NCBI GenBank assembly: GCA_900074725.1
Contig: LT598458.1
Location: 558,001 to 622,000 of the forward strand
Length of the DNA stretch: 64,000 nucleotides
Source: Lachancea dasiensis
Taxonomy: Eukaryota; Ascomycota; Saccharomycetes; Saccharomycetales; Saccharomycetaceae
Direction of reading: 5' to 3'
Positions 30,043 to 40,300 of the stretch are shown piece by piece; positions within the stretch are counted from its first letter, which is position 1; each line of letters opens with the position of its first letter. The position numbers were made by a program, and so were the translations under genes. The notes under the pieces were generated by a model. That model had not been told where the DNA came from, did no database searches, and saw nothing but the letters and a program-made list of their open reading frames with translations.

Positions 30043-30413
30043 ATGACCAAAATAGCGTGTCTCGCTGATGTTTGCATGGTTCCTGTAAGTAGTTCTAGTA
30101 TAGAATTGTTTGGCAGCGTTACTAACATGGGATTTGGCAGTTGGGAACCGGATCGGCTAGTGTTTCTGATTTCGTCACTGCTGTTGAGAGGAGAATTCGC
30201 GAGAGCCATCTAAAAAGTACTTTACATAGCGCCGGTACCACTATTGAGGGTCCATGGGATGAAGTTACAGGGCTAATTGGGGAGCTACATGAGTATGCGC
30301 ATGATCTGGGATATGTGAGGGTACACACAGATATTCGAATCGGCACAAGAACGGACAAAGCACAGTCAGCTCAAGACAAGATGGACGTTGTTATGGAAAA
30401 ATTAGGGAAGTAG
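30043..30413 (+). CDS. ECM15: Ecm15, UPF0045/MTH1187-family protein (one intron)
   Basis: Small ferredoxin-fold protein of the UPF0045 family, thought to bind thiamine-type ligands; its cellular role is unclear. Exon 1 is 30043-30084 ([14 protein letters not shown]), the intron is 30085-30140 and exon 2 is 30141-30413, starting [11 protein letters not shown]. The spliced product is 104 residues, the same length as S. cerevisiae Ecm15, and contains the family's [19 protein letters not shown] and [13 protein letters not shown]. Without the splice, exon 2 has no ATG at its start. It lies next to the candidate centromere, as ECM15 lies next to CEN2. Confidence 0.94.
30085..30140 (+). other. Very short spliceosomal intron in ECM15
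   Basis: 56 bp: GTAAGT at 30085-30090, TACTAAC at 30120-30126, TTGGCAG ending at 30140. The branch adenosine is only 15 bases from the 3' site. Splicing joins CCT to TTG in phase 0. Confidence 0.88.
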
Positions 30414-30595
30414 TTAGGATGGTGTTCTTCAAGTAGGTCTATGTAGGATTGAATACAACAGTTTAGGTTGGTTCCTGTTAATAGAGTTAAAAATGTGATT
30501 GCAACGTATCTAATATACAAAAACCCGAAATAATAATACATTTGAAACAAATCAAAACCTGTTTTGATCAGTCTTGTTATCTAACAGTGATCGAC

Positions 30596-30994
30596 TTAAG
30601 CTTGAGTCGAGGAGGAGTACTTAGTGACAGCTCTGGTTCCTTCCGACACAGCGTGCTTTGCCAATTCACCGGGCAAAATCAATCTGACCGCAGTTTGGAT
30701 TTCTCTCGCAGAGATAGTCGACTTCTTGTTGTAAGCAGCAAGTTTAGAAGCTTCAGAAGCAATTCTCTCGAAGATGTCGTTAACAAAAGAATTCAAAATC
30801 GACATCGACTTTTGAGAAATACCGGTGTCAGGGTGAGTTTGCTTCAAGACTTTGTAAATGTAAGAGGAGTATGTTTCCTTTCTAACTTTGACTCTTTTCT
30901 TGCTGGCGTCCATAGAAGAAGCGGTCTTCTTGGCAGCTGGTTTCTTCTCAGCTGGAGCTTTAGAGGCTGGCTTCTTTTCGGCTTTGGCGGACAT
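30596..30994 (-). CDS. HTB1: Histone H2B
   Basis: 132-residue core histone H2B. The tail is rich in Lys/Ala/Pro with the sites matching K6/K11/K16. The core is canonical: [21 protein letters not shown] and [19 protein letters not shown]. The C-terminal [11 protein letters not shown] includes the Lys that is ubiquitinated (K123 in yeast). It is divergent from H2A. Confidence 0.98.
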   Translation of the reverse strand: MSAKAEKKPASKAPAEKKPAAKKTASSMDASKKRVKVRKETYSSYIYKVLKQTHPDTGISQKSMSILNSFVNDIFERIASEASKLAAYNKKSTISAREIQTAVRLILPGELAKHAVSEGTRAVTKYSSSTQA

Positions 30995-31208
30995 TGTTCG
31001 ATTGATTGTTGTTTGTTTAGTGACTACGAAACAAAAATCTTTGACTTACTGTCTTATCAGACCTCTCTTGCTTACAGAGCTTGGCCCATTTATACAAATC
31101 TTGTGCCGTGCAATAACGGTGCGGTCTTGATTAGAGACTTGTTCGTACGTTGACGGCATACGTATACGCGAAAACGCGAATAACAATAGTTGTAATGTTC
31201 TGTAGAGC

Positions 31209-31397
31209 GCGAACATCTTGGTCTGTACTTCGTGCTGGTGTATACCCAACTTCGGCAGCTTTGTCGCAATGTAAGATTTGAGTTTTGCACCGAATATTCT
31301 GGTCTGGGAGCTGTACCTGAGTGTTTATTAATGAATTTTAAGAATTTATATTATATCGTGCTGAAATCTTCGCAAATTTATGCGAATAACACGGTAC
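31209..31397 (+). promoter_or_regulatory. Three bipartite histone activator sites (H2B-H2A promoter)
   Basis: Sites at 31209-31224 (GCGAA-N6-GGTCT), 31290-31305 (CCGAA-N6-GGTCT) and 31382-31397 (GCGAA-N6-GGTAC), the same pattern as the four sites in the H4-H3 promoter. Additional GCGAA half-sites without a partner occur near 31167-31182. Confidence 0.7.
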
Positions 31398-31608
31398 GAC
31401 AAAGTCTATCCAAGATTCTCCAGAATCGATCGTAGGGATGGACACTTTGAAGGGGAAGGTGCACTCATGTATACAAAGTTACGATCTTTATATAAAAGGA
31501 GGAACGACTCGATAGAGTCCGGTGGTGCTGCGATTGTTGTTGGTTATAGCTAGTTATTGCTGGGTTCACCTAAGAGTATCTAAAAGAATAACAATCAAGT
31601 AATTAAAA

Positions 31609-32007
31609 ATGTCCGGTGGTAAAGGTGGTAAAGCTGGTTCTGCTGCTAAGGCTTCTCAATCTAGATCTGCCAAAGCTGGTTTGACTTTCCCAGTCGGTAG
31701 AGTCCACAGACTTTTGAGAAGAGGCAACTACGCTCAAAGAGTCGGTTCTGGTGCCCCAGTATACATGACCGCTGTTTTGGAATATCTAGCGGCCGAAATT
31801 TTGGAATTGGCCGGTAACGCTGCTAGAGACAACAAGAAGACCAGAATTATTCCCCGTCATTTGCAGTTGGCCATCAGAAACGATGACGAACTTAACAAGC
31901 TACTAGGGAACGTGACCATCGCCCAAGGTGGTGTTCTACCAAACATTCACCAGAACTTGCTTCCAAAGAAGTCAGCCAAGCCAGGTAAGGCTTCCCAGGA
32001 ATTGTAA
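31609..32007 (+). CDS. HTA1: Histone H2A
   Basis: 132-residue core histone H2A with the C-terminal SQEL motif whose serine is phosphorylated by Mec1/Tel1 after DNA damage. The acidic patch and docking segment ([24 protein letters not shown]) are intact. One H2A/H2B pair is seen here, beside the centromere, as HTA2-HTB2 is beside CEN2. Confidence 0.98.
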   Translation: MSGGKGGKAGSAAKASQSRSAKAGLTFPVGRVHRLLRRGNYAQRVGSGAPVYMTAVLEYLAAEILELAGNAARDNKKTRIIPRHLQLAIRNDDELNKLLGNVTIAQGGVLPNIHQNLLPKKSAKPGKASQEL

Positions 32008-32202
32008 GGATTCAGAGTAATTCAATGATTTTTGAGTCTGGGTCTGTGACCACTGTTAAAGTACAGAGGTCACTTGTATTATAAACTTGTGGATATCAGG
32101 TTATCTCCATTATATTATGTACATTAATTAGTCACTATGTGTTCAAATTAAATCGCGGTTTGTTATGAATTTCACATATTTCAGAATTTATGAAAGTCTG
32201 GT

Positions 32203-33426
32203 TTATTTGGCGTCTGAGATGAGATCGACAACAATGTTTACCAGCGATACTAAAACTTCAACACCCACCAGAACGATAATGATGAATTCCAGATACTCCT
32301 CATGCGAATGCCCAAGTTGTTCCTTAAGCATTTGAAGAAGATCGGATATCACCTCCAATCTTTGGTTCACTAGGGCTACTCTTTGATTGATTTCGAGATA
32401 CCCTCTGGTGGCATGATAAATGGGTTCTAATTGAGGCTCTGACCACATGATTTCAGGTGAATCAAGAACAGAACCATGGAGGTTAATGTTAATACGAAGA
32501 ATGAACAATTCTCCTATACTTTTCATTATGTCCTCCTTACTCATTGACACTTTGCCACTAGAAGCGATTTCCTGCGGAATATCTTGAGTATCCTCAATGG
32601 TGTTATCCACCAGCTCTTCGAAGAGTGATATTTTGACGCTCTGGGCGATAGCGTGCGAGATAGAGAGCTTAATCATGTAGTTTGAGCCATCTCTCAGTGT
32701 AATAAAGTCATTGTAGATTCTAGGCTGATAGCTTGTTGTAATATAGTAATTAAACTCCTCAATTTGTACATCTTCCTCAGCCAACTTTTCCTTTTCAAAT
32801 CTTTCAACATCATTCAAAAATGCCTTCTCTTCGCGCTCCGTAAAGCCCCACATGACGATAACCCCATATTCGAAAATGAATAAGTCCGGTTGTTTATCGC
32901 TTACGTTAATTTCGCCGCCTTCATCATCTAGCCGTATCACATCTTCATCCGCGAACCTAATGTCACCCCTCCAATCTGTATAGATGAATGGTGTGTATAA
33001 GCACTCATCAAACAATTTTGGATGCGTGTGATGTACTCTTTTACAGTCCTTCAACCATCGTATCAATTCTTTCATATTGTAGGAGCTTGAGGTACAGTAC
33101 CCTGTAACTCTAGGTAGAAGATGCCTTTGCCCTTTTCCGAGTTTCTCTGCATCTCGCCTCGCTGGCGTGTCTGTGATCCTGTTGACTTGAGAGTACACCT
33201 CGCGGTCATTTGCCCCAAGTTCATCTTCCTGTCGGTTAAATGGTTCTTCTGGCAACAGTTTGAGTTTTTGGGCAGTTCTGGAAGTTCGCTGAGCCCCCAC
33301 TTTGGGGGCTTTAACGTTTACAGGGCTGTCATTATTATTTGGAGAGTTTTGGGAACTGGCTGTCTTTTTGACCTTGGCGTTTGTTTCAGGTCTGGTCAAC
33401 AAGGGCTCTCTTTCTTCTTGTACCAT
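32203..33426 (-). CDS. RMD1: Rmd1, DUF155 (RMND1-family) membrane protein
   Basis: Orthologue of RMD1, required for meiotic nuclear division in S. cerevisiae; its biochemical function is not known. The 407-residue protein has a basic, Ser-rich N-terminal 110 residues. The DUF155 domain follows (RFADEDVIRLDDEG, DLFIFEYGVIVMWGF, EEFNYYITTSYQPRIYNDFITL), with a C-terminal membrane anchor near residue 375-402 (YLEFIIIVLVGVEVLVSLVN). RMD8 is a related gene, but synteny beside NHP10 fits RMD1. It is convergent with H2A. Confidence 0.92.
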   Translation of the reverse strand: MVQEEREPLLTRPETNAKVKKTASSQNSPNNNDSPVNVKAPKVGAQRTSRTAQKLKLLPEEPFNRQEDELGANDREVYSQVNRITDTPARRDAEKLGKGQRHLLPRVTGYCTSSSYNMKELIRWLKDCKRVHHTHPKLFDECLYTPFIYTDWRGDIRFADEDVIRLDDEGGEINVSDKQPDLFIFEYGVIVMWGFTEREEKAFLNDVERFEKEKLAEEDVQIEEFNYYITTSYQPRIYNDFITLRDGSNYMIKLSISHAIAQSVKISLFEELVDNTIEDTQDIPQEIASSGKVSMSKEDIMKSIGELFILRININLHGSVLDSPEIMWSEPQLEPIYHATRGYLEINQRVALVNQRLEVISDLLQMLKEQLGHSHEEYLEFIIIVLVGVEVLVSLVNIVVDLISDAK

Positions 33427-33623
33427 TCTTATACCACCAGTTCAAACTCTCAGAAAACTGCTACTGCAAACTGTCCAATACTTAGATGCAAGATTCTGTA
33501 AGAAATTCAGACCACCATGGTCAGCTCTATTTTAATTGAATATCACTATTTATTACATTTAAATAGTGATACTACTCTACATACTATATTATCTAAATTA
33601 ACAAGAGAAGATATCAGCAGGGA

Positions 33624-34241
33624 ATGTCTGACGGAACTGAGAATAAAAGATCTCTCGAAGAGCTCAGTGAAAGTAATCAAGTGCTCGGACTAGTTGTACA
33701 ACGAACAAGACTGGCTGTCAAACGATTGCGGTTAGAATATGGGACTCTTTTGGAACGATTAGAGAGCCGCGTCGACAAAGATCCAGAATTGAGTTACGAA
33801 GATCCGCTACCATCTTTAGAGAGCTTCAGAACGCAGATACTTGAAGATGCTCCAAAATCTAAAGCCAAGCGCAAGAAGGGCAAGGACCGAGACCCCAATC
33901 TACCTAAGAGACCTACCAATGCTTACCTGCTTTACTGCGACATGAATAAGGAGTCAATGAAACAGAGCTCGGGCCCTAACGACATCTCGAAGGCATTAAC
34001 CGATGCGTGGAAGAATTTAGATGAAAGTGGCAGGAGGCCATACTACGATCTTTATAACGAGGATCGTGAAAGGTACCAAAGAGAAATGCGAGAATATGCT
34101 CGAAGTAAAAACAATATTTCAAAACCTTCAAAAAAGGCAGATGAGGATGATGAGGATGAAGTTGAAGACGATGAAATCGATTCAGATGGCACGCAGCCGG
34201 ACGTAGACGCCACAACAGATATTGCAACCAGTGAGGCTTAG
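33624..34241 (+). CDS. NHP10: HMG-box subunit of INO80, Nhp10
   Basis: DNA-binding HMG-box subunit of the INO80 remodeller. The 205 residues hold an N-terminal coiled region (about 10-50). The HMG box at about 90-160 follows (PNLPKRPTNAYLLYCDMNKES, ALTDAWKNLDESGRRPYYDLY), then an acidic Asp/Glu tail. Length equals that of S. cerevisiae Nhp10 (203). The 3' end converges on UTP20 with 119 bp between the stops. Confidence 0.94.
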   Translation: MSDGTENKRSLEELSESNQVLGLVVQRTRLAVKRLRLEYGTLLERLESRVDKDPELSYEDPLPSLESFRTQILEDAPKSKAKRKKGKDRDPNLPKRPTNAYLLYCDMNKESMKQSSGPNDISKALTDAWKNLDESGRRPYYDLYNEDRERYQREMREYARSKNNISKPSKKADEDDEDEVEDDEIDSDGTQPDVDATTDIATSEA

Positions 34242-34360
34242 GGGCCTAGCGTGGCTGGGAGGGAATGTAGCCTTTTGAGCACCATTGAGGTTGCTTCTTT
34301 TTACTACTTTCCGCTCCTTCTTCTAGTGATATGGGAAGTTGTATATTATTAACTAAAAAT

Positions 34361-37300
34361 CTAAAATTTTCTCTTCTTGTTCTTTGCGCGGTAGAAGCCG
34401 TTGTCATCCTTTTCATGCTTTCTCTTTTCTTTCGATCTGGCATGCTTCTTGAGCTTTCTTCTTGCGGCTGCCTCTGGTGCAGTAACAGCCAGCGTAGCTC
34501 GTTTGGCTCTTCTTTCGTACCTGCGCTGTATGATTTCCTGTTTGACCGTCGAATAGGCGCTACTGAATTCAGTGACCGAAAGTTTCGACTGCAACAGTTC
34601 CAAGCACTCTTGAGATAGTTGTCGTAACTCTTGGACTTGATCATCCACGACTTTACGCTCATCCTCCAGGTAAGTGAACAGTGGCAGAATAATTTTAGGA
34701 GCAACATCTTTCACCAAAGACTGGTTCATCATTTGTACTATTAGAGCAAATAATTGAACACAAGCTTTTTTGGAATTGAAAGTTTCCTGAAAGTTTTCTT
34801 CATCTCTTAAAATTGACCCAATTCTTGCTAACGCAAAATCCATGGCAGTCACATACTTCACTGACTCTTCGGAATTCGAGATAAAAGGACTTTTATTTTC
34901 GATCCACTTTTTCATAACTGTAGCTAGTATTCTTACGGCTGTGGAAGCTAATGCCTCCGATACTGACGGGGCACCTAGCTGCCGAAATATCCGGTACGCT
35001 ATCGTTTGAAGCTCATAGTCGGGCAAAGGGCGCTGGAGTTCTTCTCTTTTTGCCAAATACTTCATAATCATCCTAGCGCTGATTAGTCTCACCCAAAGAT
35101 GTGGATACAAAAGACAATCTTCCACATGAGCCCACATAGCACTATTGTCGTTGTCGAAACAACTAGGTACAACGTCGACGTAGTTGCTCAGAAGGTTCAA
35201 CGCCGTGTAAAGAAGATTCCATTCGGTATTCGAACCGACTGAGCATTCTGAAATGATGCCCTTGGCTCTCGATATTGCTAAGTGACCGAGCGTCTTGTTC
35301 ATTCCCATGGAGACAGCTGCCGCAAATATTTTATAAATTTTCAAACCAAGTTCAACAAAAACAGGGTTTTCATGTTTGAGCCATGCTGAAATGTATTTTT
35401 CAGCGGGCCCTGTCCCATCTTCTCCAACTTTCATCAATAGCGCCTTCAACAGAGCAGATCCCATTTCGCGACACCGTGGGGAACTGTCATTTGCAGCAAC
35501 GTTCGACAGAGACAGGAAAAAGGATGAAAAAAGACGAGCGAGAAGTTCAGGATTCGACTTATTAACGATCAGATTGATCAATTCCATTACTGATTGACGG
35601 CCGTCTTGTGAAGGATATTCGAGGTTTGAGACCAAAAAACTAAACTGCTTCTCCAATCTCCCTCTACTTTGGTCGTATTCCATCAAAAACTGATAATAGA
35701 CACTTCTGGAGACGTCTCTGATCTCTCTTGAGTGGTTTGTTACCATTATTTCGGCAATGGCGTCGACGATGTCGTATAGTTCAGGAAGAACAATATGCTT
35801 GTAGAGCAGAGATTTGACGAAGTTAAATGCCAATCCCTGCTTGTTTGGCTCGTTAAGATCTGGCTTGATTCTACCGAGAATAAAGCTTAAGGCGGTGTCC
35901 TTGAGTTCTATATTTTTGTGACGAATAAGGGACGAAAGATACTTGAGACTAACCTGGCATAACTCACTTGATGTGGAAGGAGAATCGTGAATAACATTCA
36001 ACACCTTCCGCGCACAGCCTTTGAAAATTCCCTCGTTTTCCTCTGTGAATTGTAACTTCACCAAGACGATCAGGACACGAAGAGCGCTGATAAGCACACC
36101 TTCATCTTGCGAGTCCAAGGCATCACGTAGAAGAGGCACGAAATTAGAAAGATAAGCCACCTCTAGTAGATTTGAGTTTCTAGACAAAGCCGTTCTAAGA
36201 AGGTCGAGGGAGAACTTTTGAAGAATGGCGCTGTTTGATCGACCTTCGGTTTGTACTTTTTCAGTTTTGGCATTAAGATTGACCACAAAAAATGAATCCT
36301 CCATTGCCCCTGGACGGTAAGACCGGTTTTTTTGCTTTACTTCTCCATATTCTGCTGTTTGTGTGTATATTTCGTAGCACAAAGTGAGAACATCAATTGA
36401 CGAGCTCTCAATGTTATGATTGAGACCAAGTGCGTACCTCCGCAAAAGCTCATTTAGCTTGCGCTGAGTCTTCAATCCCAAGTTTTCAGATAGCAATGCA
36501 TTAACTGGCGAAAGTAGCGAGCCAAAAACCGATAACGAAATATTCGCAGCGAGGATTTCTCCTGTGTCGTAACTTTTATTGTACTTGAGTTCTTTTAGCT
36601 TTGAGTTGTACCCCTCAGCGTCTTTTTCTTGACCAGCCGTACCAAAAATATCTTCCATCAAAACTCCCACGATTAGCTGCGCAGTACAATCAAGGTCCTT
36701 ATGAACCATAGTAGGCAAGAGAGCCATTAAGAGCGAGTGGATTGTGTAGCTCAAAACGTGAATCTGAGACCCTCTCCTTAGTGCACCCTTTAGTTCTTTC
36801 AAAATAAATGTGAAATATCTAGGGCCCAATCGAATAGTGATATTAGCCAGAGTTTTTCTGACAGCCTCGCGCAGTTCTTCCGAACGACTGCGCAAAACTT
36901 GACATATGCTGCTCAATATGCCCGGTAGAAGCGAAGCTCGGTCCATAGTGTCCAAGCCCATAGTGAAGTTTACCATCGACTCGCAAAGTGGCATTCTTGC
37001 AACAATAGTCTCATCATTTCGAATATTCAAAATTTTACTGAATCTAGGGCAAATTTCTTCTTTAACAAATGTATCCTGGTCTGAGAGTGTCATAGGAAAT
37101 TTTTCCATCGTGGGGCCATGTACAGTCTGTAACCTTACCGCGCACATGGAGTCAGCGAGAGCTGAGGAGCACTTTGCAATAAGCAGTATGATCTCTTTCA
37201 AGTACTGAGGCTTACTATCCATCAACGAGGCAAATCTTCTGATGAGAGCTTTGTACTGATTCCAAGTAACGTAATTGGTCAAATTGCCAATTGCCAAAAT

Positions 37301-40300
37301 AGCTTCATTGCACATATTCCTATATTTCTCGTCAGTACAGTAGATATACCTTTCGATCATTGGTATCAGAAAATGGGAAATGCTATTTCCAGACAAAGCG
37401 GACGCGTTTTCGGATAACCTCTTTATCGCACGCTGACGACGATGCAGCTGGATGTGAGTGATGTTGGCAAAGAAGTTAGCTTCTTCGTCTGCGTTGAATT
37501 GCAAGACCTTCATATCCTGCAATTCAGTATAGTACCTAGAATTGCTTACAATGTATGCAATGACAGAAATGAATTCGGCTTGAATATCAATATTTTTATG
37601 ACGTAGACCATGTTTTAATTGAGGCATGAGATCCGAGGTCATTGTGCCAACAGAGCACCTGGCTTCTTCTACCGTTGCCTTTGAATTGATATAATCAACA
37701 TAACGCTTTAAGGAATGAGAAGCATTTGTTCTGATAGCGAGTTCCTCCTCATCCTGAATGTAGAAGAGGCAAGTGTTGATGATTGGGAACCATTCCGTGT
37801 CGCTCAAACACAGATATCCTTCCTCATTTATTTTTTTGAATGCAGGCAAAACAGTATCAAAGTTGTAGGCCTCCATTCGATTGGTGGAATATCCATTCAG
37901 ATCATTTAAAAGAGTGCAAGCACCCTTTAAATGTTGGAAGTTCTTGCCAATGCTCAAGAATATTTCATTGATAGCTTGCCTCTGTTCCTTTTCCGCTATT
38001 GTTCTGTAAAGTTTCGAACACGACTTGTATAACGGTTCAATATCTTGCCAGCTACATTCGTAGTCAGTAAGTAGAGCAGCAATTGTTTTTAAAATCTTCA
38101 ATTTATCTGTTGCACGAAAGGCTTTTAACTCACCCTCAAGTATGAGAGCTAACGAATTCAAAATGTGTTTCTTTACTTCGTTTTCTCGAACATAACCTGC
38201 ATCCACCAGGTTTAGAAGAAGATCTGCCGACACTGCATTTATGTCTTGGTTCTTGTCAAGGTTGAGCAAGCTTGGTAAACTTTGAAGACAGGCCGAAGCC
38301 ACGAGCGTAACAAGATCAATGTAGTTGGACTCTTCGGTTGGATTTTTTATGATGCTATTTGAAAACATCAAGATTGAGCTGATCACAGAGTCTTTAGCGG
38401 TCTCCTTCGATAAAGTTCTCATAAGCGCATGAGCAGCTGAACAACCATCGTAATATAGGAACTTGTAATAGCGGACGTCGCTGGCCCAAAAAGATATAAT
38501 AGCCATCAGTGAGGATGGCTGCTGGAGATTCTCGTCCTCAAACCTTGTGAGCCTTGGTTTGACCATAACCTCGAAGATTTTCTCAACGTACACACCCCAT
38601 TGGATACGGTCACCCACAGTGTTAAATATGCTATGCATCAACTTTATGGATAACTGTCGTAGAGTACTTGCTTGCTTCAAAATAAAGTCCTGGTCTGTAA
38701 TACCAAGAGTGACTTCATTAGAGGCGCTTAGCGTGAGCAGAATTGGATGTATCAACATTTCGGTCGCATAAGGATAGCGCGAGCCTAAAGCGCTCACAGC
38801 TGCTCGAGCTAGTGTTACAAAACCAACCATTCTTCTCATGGAAGAGCTTGCAATCGTCGGAGATAGTGACAGATTTTCATTTGTATGAGTCCCATGGCTA
38901 GCAAGAGTCAAAAAATCAACAACATATTTTTCATTTAAGCTGGGTAAAAGTGTAACAACTGCAGCTTTTCTGCTTCTCTTCAAACCACTAGTAACAGGGG
39001 TTTGAGCCCGACCAAAAAGTATTCTCAAAATAACAGGCATAATTGTTGTTTCATCCTGGGGCTCTATTATTTGCTCGTCGCTGCGAGCGAGTAATTTGAG
39101 ACATTCATCTTTAAAAGCATTGTCATCCAATAGATTTCTCAAGTTGTCCCTGTACTTGATGACGCCTTTGTCCCTGTATGCTAAAATACCGTCAAATGCC
39201 AGCTTCTGTATTTCGGTCGTTCTACTCCCCAGGAGATCCATGAGTCTGCGATGAACGTCTTCAGATCGATAAATAGCCTTTATGTTTTTGAATTTGCCGA
39301 TGAGCTTTAAAAGTAGCTTCCGATCGGTTTCAGACCAAGTATTAGAGCTTCGGTATTCATTGTCTTCAGAGGCGTCGGCTCCACTAAGCTCGCTATCGAC
39401 CGGACTAGCTTTCAAAAAATAGGGCACGATGTCTTTAGAATGACGTTCTGCCAATTGTGGTATTGATTGTAGACCTTTGAGGGCTTGATTTCTTATCAAA
39501 CCAGGATAAGTTAAATCACTTCTTTTTTCTTTAGAGATTTCGATGATTGATCTATCAATCGAAGCATATGATGTAAAAACTTTGCGGCAAGATTGCAAAG
39601 CGTCATTCAACCTGGACACGCTCACAGACCAACCACCCTGGGCTTCGGCTATAGCTGTTTTTGGGACGTAATAGTCCAATTCAAAATTATTATCCAGGGC
39701 ATCGATGAACTTTAAGAACAAATCCCAAGTTAGTTTTTGATCCTTTTCGAAGATTTGAGGTAAAATTTCGTAAACACCTTCCCACACTGGAGAAAACCTC
39801 ACGGTAAGAATACCGAAAAGATAGTTAAACAACGCATGGCACGCAAAATTCTCAGGTTCTGTCTTCGCGAAAGCAGATCCTATCATTCTTAGCCGCATAG
39901 TTATGTCACGTGCATTTTGAAGATTGCGAGGAATCTCCTCGATCAAACGACATTCGTTTAAAAAGTGAGGTACTTGAATTCCTTCAAATTCAATAATTGC
40001 AAGTATCAAGTTAAGGGATTCATACCGGATCGAATCGTCAGGCAAACTCAAGTTTTGAGTTACTGAGACCAAAATTTGGGGAGCAAAATTATATTTGATA
40101 CCATAGCCGGCCGCAACTGTCTCATTGATTATTCGAGTCAAGCCCTGGACGCAAAGCTTACTATCTTGGATAGTCTCAATCCTTCGAAGAGCCAAATTCA
40201 AAAGTTGTTTAAACTCTGAGGTTTCTTTAACGGTGATCGTCGAAAGTATTCTCCCCATAACATCTTTTTCGAAGTCATTGCGAGGCCCATCTCGTAGGAA

